A stretch of DNA of 64,000 bases, from positions 1-64,000 of the forward strand of contig NZ_JAPKND010000007.1 in NCBI RefSeq assembly GCF_026344035.1. The letters run 5' to 3'. Source of the DNA: Alcaligenes endophyticus. Lineage in GTDB: Bacteria; Pseudomonadota; Gammaproteobacteria; Burkholderiales; Burkholderiaceae_B. This document shows positions 48,976 to 56,559 of the stretch, in pieces (position 1 is the stretch's first letter; every line of letters begins with the position of its first letter). Position numbers and translations under genes: made by a program. The notes below the pieces were generated by a model. The model made no database searches and had not been told where the DNA came from. It saw only the letters and a list, made by a program, of their open reading frames with translations.

Positions 48976-51432
48976 ATGGATATGACCCAGGACAACCTAA
49001 TTGCTAATGTGGCAGATGTCACGAGCGAGAAAACCCAGACGTGGGATGTTTCCAAGCCAACCACTGGAATTGGCGATTCGGTAAAACGCACTGAAGACGA
49101 GCGATTTGTAGTGGGTCAAGGTAGATACGTGGATGATCACCATTTCCCAGGGCAGCTGTATGCCCGCTTTGTGCGTTCACCTTATGCCCATGCGAACATA
49201 GAGGGTATTGACATTAGCTACGCCATTCAATTGCCGGGGGTCGTGGCAGTGTACACCGGCCATGATATGTTGGCTGATGGTGTTGGAAGTATACCTTGCG
49301 GTTGGCTGATTCACGACGCAGAAGGTAATCCGATGGCTGAGCCTCCTCATTATCCGCTTGCGATCGACAAGGTTCGTCATGTGGGCGAACCTGTGGCCGT
49401 TGTGATTGCTGAAAGTCTGATTGAGGCATTGGATGGCGTGGACGCGGTGGATGTTCAGTATGAACACTTGGATGCAGTGGTCAGCACTGAAGAGGCTGTG
49501 CGTCCCGGAGCACCTCAGGTATGGGATCATGTACCCAATAATATTTGCTGCGACTGGCACTTGGGTGATCAAGTGGCAGTAGATGCCGCCTTCCAGATGG
49601 CGAAACACGTTACACGCATCGAACTAACCAATAATCGCCTCGTTGCTGCGCCCATGGAACCTCGTGCGGCTATCGCTATATACAGTTCCTCTATGCAGGA
49701 AATGACGCTTTACACTACAAGCCAAAACCCGCACACGATCCGCTCCATGCTGTGTAATACCGTGCTGAAAATGCCGGAAAACAAAATGCGAGTGATTTCA
49801 CCTGATGTTGGCGGTGGCTTCGGCACAAAAATATTTTTATACCCTGAAGAAACAACGGTGAGCTGGGCTAGTAAACAGCTGGGTAGGCCAGTGCGCTGGA
49901 CATCAGACCGATCTGAATCATTTTTGACCGATGCCCATGGACGTGACCACCGCACCGTAGCCGAATTGGCTATGGATGCGTTCGGCAAATTTCTGGGTTT
50001 ACGCGTGAAAACTTTGGCGAATGTGGGGGCATATCTGAGTAGCGGCGCCACCGCGATTCCCACGTTTTATTATGCGCCCCTGCTGTCAGGTGTTTACCGT
50101 ATACCGGAAATTCACTGTAATGTGGTCGTCACGTTCACCAACACAAATAGTGTTGATGCCTACCGTGGAGCAGGTCGCCCTGAAGCCACCTACGTCTTGG
50201 AGCGCCTTATAGATAAAGCAGCGCGGGAGATAGGGCGGGACCGAGTGGAACTGCGGCGCCAAAACTTTATTCAAGCTCATGAGTTTCCCTACGCCACTCC
50301 AGGTGGGCTGGTTTATGACTCGGGTGACCACGAAGCGACTTTGCGCGTTGCACTAGAAAAAGCCGGCTGGAACGACTTTCCGGCTCGTCAGCGTGCTGCT
50401 CGTGAACGTGGCATGTATCGTGGAATTGGTATTTCTACATACGTGGAGATCGCCGGTGGTTCGCCATCCAAGGTCCAAGGTCAACTGGGTTCTCGCGGTG
50501 GACGTGCTGAATCGGCCCAAGTGCGGGTACATCCCAGTGGCGCTGTGACCGTCTTTAGCGGATCTCATAGCCATGGTCAAAGTCATGAAACTACGTTTGC
50601 GCAACTGGTGTGTGATCGTTTTGGTGTGTCGATTGAGAAAGTTAAAATTATCCAAGGTGATACTGATCAGGTGGCGTTTGGGCGTGGTACCGCCGCATCT
50701 CGTTCGTTGGTGTTAGGGGGGTCGGCAATTGTAAAAGCCATGGACAAAATCCTGTGCAAAGGCGTTCGTATTGCTGCTCATTTGATGCAGGTGGCAGATG
50801 ATAGCGTTACCTTCAAAAAGGGGGTGTTTCACACAGATGTGGGCTCCCGCACAGTCAGCTTTGAGGAGGTAGCTCGCGCCGCTTACACCTTGCACGATTA
50901 TCCCATCGAAAACGTTGAGCCCGGCCTAGACGAGATCGCCTTTTACGACCCCTTGAACTGGACCTATCCCTGTGGTTGCCATATTTGCGAACTGGAAATA
51001 GACCCCCAAACTGGTGTGGTCGAACTTATCCAAATTGTCGCCGTTGACGACGTGGGTACCGTGGTGAACCCTATGGTGGTGCATGGCCAGCTACATGGAG
51101 GTTTGGCCCAGGGCATTGGTCAGGCATTGTACGAGCGATGTGTTTACGATGACTCGGGACAGTTGTTGACGGGGTCTTTCCAAGATTATTGCATGCCACG
51201 TGCAGATGATCTCCCGAATTTTAATATTGCAATAGAAAGTACTCCTTGTGAACACAATCCACTCAACGCTAAGGGTTGTGCGGAAGTCGGTTCGGTGGGG
51301 ATTCCGCCGGCGATTATTAATGCTGTGTTAGATGCTCTGAGTGATCTGAATGTGGAAACTATTCAGATGCCAGCGACCGCTTTGGCGATTTGGACGGCTA
51401 TTCAGGAAGCCAAGGCAAGGGGGAAAGCTTAG
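48976..51432 (+). CDS. Molybdenum hydroxylase large (molybdopterin-binding) subunit
   Basis: Xanthine oxidase-family large subunit, 818 residues. 'SVKRTEDERFVVGQGRYVDD' is the family N-terminus; 'VGGGFGTKIFLYPEE' and 'VDAYRGAGRPEATYVLERL' are Mo-cofactor contacts. The end reads 'NAKGCAEVGSVGIPPAIINA', where the Glu should be the catalytic base; most relatives have Gly-x-Gly-Glu there, so 'GCAE' is slightly unusual. The AYRGAGRPE form is of the hydroxylase type rather than the AYRCSFR of CO dehydrogenase. I use the ATG at 48976; one at 48940 overlapping the ABC stop is possible. Confidence 0.93.
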   Translation: MDMTQDNLIANVADVTSEKTQTWDVSKPTTGIGDSVKRTEDERFVVGQGRYVDDHHFPGQLYARFVRSPYAHANIEGIDISYAIQLPGVVAVYTGHDMLADGVGSIPCGWLIHDAEGNPMAEPPHYPLAIDKVRHVGEPVAVVIAESLIEALDGVDAVDVQYEHLDAVVSTEEAVRPGAPQVWDHVPNNICCDWHLGDQVAVDAAFQMAKHVTRIELTNNRLVAAPMEPRAAIAIYSSSMQEMTLYTTSQNPHTIRSMLCNTVLKMPENKMRVISPDVGGGFGTKIFLYPEETTVSWASKQLGRPVRWTSDRSESFLTDAHGRDHRTVAELAMDAFGKFLGLRVKTLANVGAYLSSGATAIPTFYYAPLLSGVYRIPEIHCNVVVTFTNTNSVDAYRGAGRPEATYVLERLIDKAAREIGRDRVELRRQNFIQAHEFPYATPGGLVYDSGDHEATLRVALEKAGWNDFPARQRAARERGMYRGIGISTYVEIAGGSPSKVQGQLGSRGGRAESAQVRVHPSGAVTVFSGSHSHGQSHETTFAQLVCDRFGVSIEKVKIIQGDTDQVAFGRGTAASRSLVLGGSAIVKAMDKILCKGVRIAAHLMQVADDSVTFKKGVFHTDVGSRTVSFEEVARAAYTLHDYPIENVEPGLDEIAFYDPLNWTYPCGCHICELEIDPQTGVVELIQIVAVDDVGTVVNPMVVHGQLHGGLAQGIGQALYERCVYDDSGQLLTGSFQDYCMPRADDLPNFNIAIESTPCEHNPLNAKGCAEVGSVGIPPAIINAVLDALSDLNVETIQMPATALAIWTAIQEAKARGKA

Positions 51433-51513
51433 TGAAGGAGAAGTAGCACGAAAACACCTTGTTAGTACTTTTTGCAAGAATTGCGTTACCTGTTTATTTT
51501 TTATGGACATTTT

Positions 51514-51768
51514 ATGAAATACATTTCCGCCCACATTAAAGCTGCTCAAGTGTTCCACGGCTATTCCGAAGACCGCAAATTGGTCATTGACGATGTACCT
51601 GCTGATGGTTTTGTTGAAAAGTTGATTCAGATTGACCGTATTCTGTCCATTACGGCTAACTACATTTTCATCAAATGCCCGCACGATACAGTGCAGACTT
51701 GGGAGTACAAAGGCGGCTTTGATGCAATGAAAAAACGCCTATTGTCGGCAGGGCTGCTCATTGATTGA
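51514..51768 (+). CDS. Unrecognised 84-residue protein inside the hydroxylase operon
   Basis: Small soluble protein starting 'MKYISAHIKAAQVFHGYSED' and ending 'MKKRLLSAGLLID'. No signal peptide or membrane segment. I do not recognise a family. It sits between the Mo-binding and Fe-S subunit genes on the same strand; the mixture of charged and hydrophobic residues suggests a folded domain. The ribosome site is poor ('GGACATTTT'), and the flanking gaps (~80 and ~60 bp) are longer than elsewhere in the operon, so it may be an insertion rather than a functional part. Confidence 0.6.
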   Translation: MKYISAHIKAAQVFHGYSEDRKLVIDDVPADGFVEKLIQIDRILSITANYIFIKCPHDTVQTWEYKGGFDAMKKRLLSAGLLID

Positions 51769-51831
51769 CGCCTTGTATCAATAAATGAGTTCTGATCTCG
51801 TGGTGGATCGACGCTTTATAAAGAAAATCGT

Positions 51832-52311
51832 ATGACTATTTCACTTTCTTTAACTGTTAACGGACATACAGTCGACCGGGTCGTCGATCCGCGAACCTTG
51901 CTGGTCCAGCTGATACGCGACCATCTGCAACTGACCGGCACCCATGTCGGGTGCGATACGGCGCAATGCGGTGCTTGTACTGTTCATATGAATGGTAAGG
52001 CAGTCAAAGCCTGTTCTATGTTGGCGGTGCAAGCCCAAAATGCCGATGTTGTTACGATTGAAGGGCTGGGCAATGAAGGCAACTTGCACCCCATGCAAGT
52101 TGCTTTTCGGGAGTGCCATGGCCTGCAGTGTGGCTACTGTACACCTGGGATGATTATGTCATCGGTGGACTTCCTGAAGAATAATCCTGAAGCGACAGAA
52201 GCTGAAATTCGAGTGGGGTTGGAAGGTAATATTTGTCGGTGTACCGGCTATCAAAACATTGTTCGTTCTGTACAGCACGTGCAGGCTGGCGGACAGCAAG
52301 GGACTGAATAG
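51832..52311 (+). CDS. Molybdenum hydroxylase small [2Fe-2S] subunit
   Basis: Iron-sulfur subunit of 159 residues with two clusters. The plant-type cluster is 'HVGCDTAQCGACTVHMNG' with the fourth Cys in 'VKACSML'; the C-terminal cluster is 'CGYCTPGMIM' and 'GNICRCTGYQNIV'. All eight Cys are present. It passes electrons from molybdenum to FAD. The FAD subunit follows after two bases. Confidence 0.95.
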   Translation: MTISLSLTVNGHTVDRVVDPRTLLVQLIRDHLQLTGTHVGCDTAQCGACTVHMNGKAVKACSMLAVQAQNADVVTIEGLGNEGNLHPMQVAFRECHGLQCGYCTPGMIMSSVDFLKNNPEATEAEIRVGLEGNICRCTGYQNIVRSVQHVQAGGQQGTE

Positions 52312-52313
52312 TT

Positions 52314-53105
52314 ATGTACTACTTTGAATATGAACGACCAGAAAGTCGGGCTCAAGCGGTGCAATGCATGCAAGGTGATGCACGTTATCTGGCTGGCGGG
52401 CAAAGCCTGATTCAGGCCATGAAGCTGCGCCTTTCAGCCTCAGAACGACTTGTTGACTTGGGCGGCATAAGCGACCTCAAAGGCATACGTGTTGATGAGG
52501 GTCGTGTCGTGATCGGGGCGATGACGACCCACGCTATCGTAGCGCAATCGTTTGATGTTAGAGCGGCTATACCTGCGCTTACCGTTCTGGCTGGGGGCAT
52601 TGGCGATCCAATGGTGCGTAATATGGGTACCATCGGTGGTTCGTTAGCGAATGCGGATCCGGCGGCATGTTATCCTGCGGCTCTTCTGGGGCTAGGCGGT
52701 ATTGTGCATACCGACCGGCGCGAGATCAAGAGTGATGATTTTTTCACGGGGCTTTATGAGACAGCTTTAGAACCCGGGGAGTTGATTACTGAATTAAGCT
52801 TTCCTATCCCCGAACGGGCAGCTTACGTTAAGTTCAAACAGCCAGCTTCCCGCTTCGCGTTGGTCGGTGTTTTTGTTAGTAAGCTCGGTGGGGCCGTGCG
52901 GCTTGCTGTGACGGGGGCTAAAAGCACAGTATTTCGTCAGATAGATATGGAAGACGCGCTGTCGCATCATTTCCATCCCGACGCCGTTACATCAATTGAT
53001 GTGGATGTAGTGGGTATTAATATCGACATGCATGGAACTTGCCAGTATCGCGCTGACTTAATACGCGTAATTGCCGCTCGAGCGGTCGCCCAAGCATTGG
53101 CGTAA
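52314..53105 (+). CDS. Molybdenum hydroxylase medium (FAD-binding) subunit
   Basis: FAD subunit (CoxM/CutM type), 263 residues. FAD contacts: 'YLAGGQSLIQAMKLRL' (~24-39) and 'NMGTIGGSLANADPAACYPA' (~104-123); 'ASRFALVGVFVSKL' fits the C-terminal domain. With the large and small subunits it completes a three-subunit hydroxylase. It begins two bases after the Fe-S gene. Confidence 0.94.
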   Translation: MYYFEYERPESRAQAVQCMQGDARYLAGGQSLIQAMKLRLSASERLVDLGGISDLKGIRVDEGRVVIGAMTTHAIVAQSFDVRAAIPALTVLAGGIGDPMVRNMGTIGGSLANADPAACYPAALLGLGGIVHTDRREIKSDDFFTGLYETALEPGELITELSFPIPERAAYVKFKQPASRFALVGVFVSKLGGAVRLAVTGAKSTVFRQIDMEDALSHHFHPDAVTSIDVDVVGINIDMHGTCQYRADLIRVIAARAVAQALA

Positions 53106-53171
53106 ATCTGGCTTTGGGCAAGCGGTTTGCTTGGCATTTCTTGATACATATCTGATTAGAGAGAAATACGG

Positions 53172-53744
53172 ATGGAAATAAAAGATGAACGACTGATTCC
53201 CGGATCATTGCAGGCGACTTGGGATGCCTTGAACAATCCTGATGTGCTGAAGGCATGTATTCCTGGCTGCGAGTCGTTGGAGCGCGAAGGCGACGACGGC
53301 TTTAATACTTTGGTAGCCTTAAAAATTGGTCCTGTTAGTGCACGTTTTAAAGGGCGTGTAAAGCTGACCAACATCCAAGCACCTCGAAGCTATACCCTGA
53401 ACTTTGAAGGCCAAGGGGGGGTGGCCGGCTTTGGTCGTGGCTCAGCTGATGTGGAGTTGCTCGAAGAAGGCGAGCAGACTCTTCTGAAATACAATGCGAC
53501 GGCCCAGGTTGGGGGGAAAATGGCGCAGCTGGGGTCGCGTCTAATCGACGCTACGGTTCAGAAATTGACAGACGAATTCTTCAGCGCATTTGAAAAACAT
53601 ACGAAGGAAAATAACGTTGATGCTAGTACAGTTCAGATTCAAGTTGAAAAAGCCGACGCTGTTGCCCCTGTAAAATCCAGAGCATGGTGGATTGTTGCAG
53701 CAACTGTTGTAGTAATTCTGGCGTGGTTGTTTACGGCGGAATAG
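53172..53744 (+). CDS. CoxG-like SRPBCC protein with C-terminal membrane anchor
   Basis: A 190-residue protein of the CoxG family. The SRPBCC domain (~1-145) begins 'IPGSLQATWDALNNPDVLKA' and has 'CIPGCESLEREGDD' and 'GGKMAQLGSRLIDATVQKL', the known CoxG motifs; a membrane helix ends the chain ('AWWIVAATVVVILAWLFTA'). CoxG proteins help attach Mo hydroxylases to the membrane, which fits its place after the FAD subunit. Confidence 0.88.
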   Translation: MEIKDERLIPGSLQATWDALNNPDVLKACIPGCESLEREGDDGFNTLVALKIGPVSARFKGRVKLTNIQAPRSYTLNFEGQGGVAGFGRGSADVELLEEGEQTLLKYNATAQVGGKMAQLGSRLIDATVQKLTDEFFSAFEKHTKENNVDASTVQIQVEKADAVAPVKSRAWWIVAATVVVILAWLFTAE

Positions 53745-54135
53745 GTAATACCAACTAACTTTTCTGCTTACCAACGTCCAGACAAATGATGACTTACAAC
53801 TGGTATGGGTGAAGGTCATCGTTGAGACTTAGAGATCACGTTTTGCCTAGGCTGTTGCATTGCTCTTCTCCTGTGAATAAGATGCTTGCCGTTTGCCTGT
53901 TTCGGTCAGACTCCCTATATATTATTTAGGAGCTTATGTGCGCCGACTATGAGCAGGGGAGAGTGTTGGCAGAGTTAAGTCTGGTGGCGAGCGTTCCGCA
54001 CATCATGTTTACGCTGATCTTTGCAACGTCATACAACACACCGTTCCAATTAATAGGCTGATAAGGGACGGCTCAAGGATCCACCGGTTAGCAGAGCGTT
54101 AGAATTAGAGTAAAAAGCAAGAAACGGAGTTGGAT
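53745..54135. other. Gap in the island with remnant coding signals
   Basis: About 390 bp with no full gene. It holds the 41-codon frame listed separately and may be the scar of a deleted gene between coxG-like and xdhC-like genes. No terminator is visible. Confidence 0.4.
53936..54061 (+). CDS. Possible mini-gene or gene remnant, 41 codons
   Basis: The frame starts at ATG after 'TTTAGGAGCTT', a strong ribosome site, and reads 'MCADYEQGRVLAELSLVASV' followed by 21 more residues ending 'NTPFQLIG'. No family recognised. It lies in a gap where spacing is otherwise unlike the rest of the operon, so it may be the start of a truncated gene. Confidence 0.25.
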   Translation: MCADYEQGRVLAELSLVASVPHIMFTLIFATSYNTPFQLIG

Positions 54136-55149
54136 TTGGAAAACCTGGATGTTATTGTCTTGAAGGCAATTTCTGACTGGCGCGCTAAAGGGCAGGCTGG
54201 AATACTTGTTACGGTTGTGCGTAGTTGGGGTTCGTCACCACGTCCGGTCGGCTCAATAATGGCGCTGTGTGAAGACGGTGCGGTGATTGGATCGGTGTCG
54301 GGTGGCTGCATTGAGGACGATCTAATCTTTCGCCACCGCTCCACGGAAGACACATCGTGGCATACGCGAACGGGTACTGAAAGGCTTGTGTACGGAGTGA
54401 GCGCAGACGAGGCTCATCGTTTTGGATTGCCCTGTGGTGGCACCATTGAGTTGCTCGTTGAGTACAACCCTTGTGCGGAGCAACTAGCACGTTTGATTCT
54501 TTATTTAAAGAATGGCAAGCTGGTCAGACGCACCGTCACTCTCGAAACGGGTGGTGTCGCGCTTGAAGTGACTGATTGTCCTACCAGCTTGATGCTTGAT
54601 GACACGGTTTTGGTGGCAATATTTGGACCGGGATACAGGATGCTGCTGATTGGTGCTGGTCAGTTGGCAGCATGCTTAAGCACCATGGCATTGTTTTCAG
54701 GCTTTACTGTTACTGTGTGCGATCCCCGCGACGAATACACGTGTTCCTGGGCAATCGAAGGTGCGATCGTTACGTCAGAAATGCCCGACGATGCCGTGAT
54801 AGCTTTCAAGCCTGACCGACGTTCCTGCATAGTAGCGCTTAGCCATGATCCAAAACTTGACGATATGGCCTTGCTTGAAGCGCTACATTCGGACGCGTTC
54901 TATGTGGGAGCTATCGGTTCGCGGCGTAACCAGAATACACGACGCGACCGTATGATCGAGTATCTTGATCAAACCGAAGAAACGATGCGCAAGCTGCGCG
55001 GACCAGTAGGGATTTATATTGGCAGCAAGACGCCGCCTGAGATTGCCGTCAGTATCATGGCAGAGATTATCGCAGTCAAGAATAACGTTGTGCTGCATCA
55101 AGATTTCAATGTGCGCATCGCAAAAGATAATTTAGGTGTTGCCGTATGA
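54136..55149 (+). CDS. XdhC-family Mo-cofactor maturation protein
   Basis: A 337-residue protein of the XdhC/CoxI family, which delivers sulfurated molybdenum cofactor to hydroxylases. N-terminal domain: 'GILVTVVRSWGSSPRPVGS', 'GSVSGGCIEDDLIF'. C-terminal Rossmann domain: 'LLIGAGQLAACLSTMA', 'FYVGAIGSRRNQNTRRDRM' and 'PVGIYIGSKTPPEIAVSIM'. There is no ATG at the start: the best choice is TTG six bases after 'ACGGAG' (another TTG lies two codons earlier). The stop overlaps a tiny coupled frame. Confidence 0.9.
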   Translation: MENLDVIVLKAISDWRAKGQAGILVTVVRSWGSSPRPVGSIMALCEDGAVIGSVSGGCIEDDLIFRHRSTEDTSWHTRTGTERLVYGVSADEAHRFGLPCGGTIELLVEYNPCAEQLARLILYLKNGKLVRRTVTLETGGVALEVTDCPTSLMLDDTVLVAIFGPGYRMLLIGAGQLAACLSTMALFSGFTVTVCDPRDEYTCSWAIEGAIVTSEMPDDAVIAFKPDRRSCIVALSHDPKLDDMALLEALHSDAFYVGAIGSRRNQNTRRDRMIEYLDQTEETMRKLRGPVGIYIGSKTPPEIAVSIMAEIIAVKNNVVLHQDFNVRIAKDNLGVAV

Positions 55150-55217
55150 GCATCATGAAGAGAGCTGTCACGGCTCGGTGTGTGTCTGATGGCATTCCCT
55201 GTAGTGTGTTCGGGTAG
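55146..55217 (+). pseudogene. Truncated coupled reading frame at the island edge
   Basis: An ATG overlaps the xdhC stop as ATGA, the same coupling used throughout this operon, but the frame ends after 23 codons ('MSIMKRAVTARCVSDGIPCS' then three residues). It could be the start of a gene lost near the island boundary. A chance ATGA cannot be excluded. Confidence 0.3.
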
Positions 55218-55413
55218 CACGGATAGGTCGTTTCATATCACTAGTATTGCGCGGGTAGCTTGAGGTATGTATAGGCGCTTACCGCAAAAGCGGGTAAGCA
55301 GTCCAGCTGCCTTACGGGCGTATAAGCGATAAGGTGGGGGGATATGTTTGCTTCTTGGTGAAACTTACCACCAACATTAATGCTCAAGAATTCATTTTCA
55401 ATGAGGAAATGAG
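55218..55413. other. Non-coding right end of the island
   Basis: No gene and no integrase. It contains a hairpin GCTTACCGC-AAAA-GCGGGTAAGC with one bulged base (55277-55299) lacking a T-tract. Confidence 0.45.
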
Positions 55414-55440
55414 TAGGGCCTTCCATTATGGAAGGCCCTA
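55414..55440. terminator. Hairpin downstream of tRNA-Arg
   Basis: Perfect 11-bp stem TAGGGCCTTCC/GGAAGGCCCTA with loop ATTAT, just after the tRNA 3' end on the minus strand. The T-run is poor on both strands, so termination is likely but not certain. Confidence 0.6.
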
Positions 55441-55445
55441 AATTA

Positions 55446-55522
55446 TGGCGCGGCTGGCAAGATTCGAACTCACGACCCCTTGGTTCGTAGCCAAGTACTC
55501 TATCCAACTGAGCTACAGCCGC
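55446..55522 (-). tRNA. tRNA-Arg(ACG)
   Basis: On the minus strand: acceptor GCGGCTG pairs with CAGCCGC, discriminator G, encoded CCA; D arm 'AGCTCAGTTGGATAGAGT'; anticodon arm CTTGG-CTACGAA-CCAAG giving anticodon ACG (read as ICG); T arm with TTCGAAT. All stems are complete. Its 3' half is the right copy of the island repeat, so the gene was regenerated by the integrated element. Confidence 0.96.
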
Positions 55523-55713
55523 TGTGAGAAAGTAACTATAACATGGGTGTTTTTGAAAGTCACGCAAGTTCGGCGTTTTTTTATATTTCCTTGCTCTACG
55601 TAAATGTCCTTAGCGCTTAGGACGCGTTAACCTTTATTTTTAACTTACGCTGTTTATTGAGGCTGAGTACACTGTAGGATTGTTTCAACTCTGTCTACAC
55701 AAGTGAGGTTTTC

Positions 55714-56496
55714 ATGCTGAAAGGTAAGCGTGCAATTGTAACGGGCTCTACAAGCGGCATAGGTTTGGCTATCGCTGATGCGTTGGCAGCGGCTGGTGCT
55801 GATGTGGTAATTAACGGTTTTGGTGCGGCCGACGCTATAGAGCAAGAGCGCCTGAGCCTAGAAAATAAGTATGGTATTAAGGCTTATTATCTGAATGCTG
55901 ACTTAAGCCAAGCGCAAAGCACACGTGATTTTGTGCAGCAGGCAGCCGAGCTTTTGGGTGGATTGGATATTCTTGTGAATAACGCCGGTATACAGCACAC
56001 CGCTAATGTTGAAGATTTTCCCACTGAGCGTTGGGACGCCATTATTGCCTTGAATCTTTCGGCAGTATTTCATGGCGCAGCGGCGGCGTTACCTATCATG
56101 CACAAGCAAGGGGCAGGGCGCATCATTAATATTGCCTCGGTTCACGGTTTAGTGGCATCCGTACAGAAGTCTGCTTACGTGGCCGCCAAGCATGGCGTAG
56201 TAGGCTTGACGAAAGTCATTGCCCTGGAAAACGCACAAAAAGGCGTCACCTGCAATGCCATTTGCCCAGGTTGGGTGCGCACATCCTTGGTTGAAAAACA
56301 AATTGAGGCGCTAAGTGTTAAGTTGGGTGTAAGCATAGAAGAAGCCGCGCGTGAGTTGCTGTCTGAAAAGCAACCTTCTTTGCAGTTTGTCTTGCCTGCT
56401 CAATTAGGTGCCGCCGCCGTGTTTTTAGCTTCCGATGCGGCCAGTCAAACTACAGGTACCACACTCACTATGGATGGTGGGTGGACAGCCCGCTAA
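55714..56496 (+). CDS. 3-hydroxybutyrate dehydrogenase (SDR)
   Basis: Short-chain dehydrogenase of 260 residues that interconverts 3-hydroxybutyrate and acetoacetate with NAD. Nucleotide loop 'TGSTSGIGLAIADAL', 'NNAGIQHTANVEDFP', and the catalytic Ser-Tyr-Lys in 'IASVHGLVASVQKSAYVAAK'; C-terminus 'GTTLTMDGGWTAR'. The 'INGFGAADAIE' strand end and total length fit the classical enzyme used in polyhydroxybutyrate breakdown. First gene after the island-bearing tRNA. Confidence 0.9.
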   Translation: MLKGKRAIVTGSTSGIGLAIADALAAAGADVVINGFGAADAIEQERLSLENKYGIKAYYLNADLSQAQSTRDFVQQAAELLGGLDILVNNAGIQHTANVEDFPTERWDAIIALNLSAVFHGAAAALPIMHKQGAGRIINIASVHGLVASVQKSAYVAAKHGVVGLTKVIALENAQKGVTCNAICPGWVRTSLVEKQIEALSVKLGVSIEEAARELLSEKQPSLQFVLPAQLGAAAVFLASDAASQTTGTTLTMDGGWTAR

Positions 56497-56559
56497 GCGG
56501 TGTTTGATAACAGTCAGTACATGGCAGGCTCCTAGTGTGTCTGCTTTTTTAGGAACCTT

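Larger units (their letters stand above)
40594..55484. mobile_element. Genomic island integrated at tRNA-Arg(ACG)
   Basis: Bounded by a direct repeat: 40594-40632 equals 55446-55484 base for base (39 nt), and after one mismatch four more bases agree. The right copy is the 3' half of the intact tRNA-Arg gene, from the anticodon stem to the CCA end; the left copy is the same half without the 5' part. That geometry is what site-specific integration at a tRNA 3' end leaves behind. The cargo is a regulator, an ABC importer and a molybdenum hydroxylase set. No integrase is visible, so the element seems immobile now or was mobilised by an enzyme elsewhere. Confidence 0.75.

Noticed and set aside
40594-55484. 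Hidden integrase or transposase in the island
   Set aside because: All larger frames are accounted for by the regulator, transporter and hydroxylase genes; the gaps lack tyrosine-recombinase or transposase motifs.
55241-55567. Minus-strand reading frame across the tRNA-Arg gene
   Set aside because: It reads through the tRNA and shows no protein family features.
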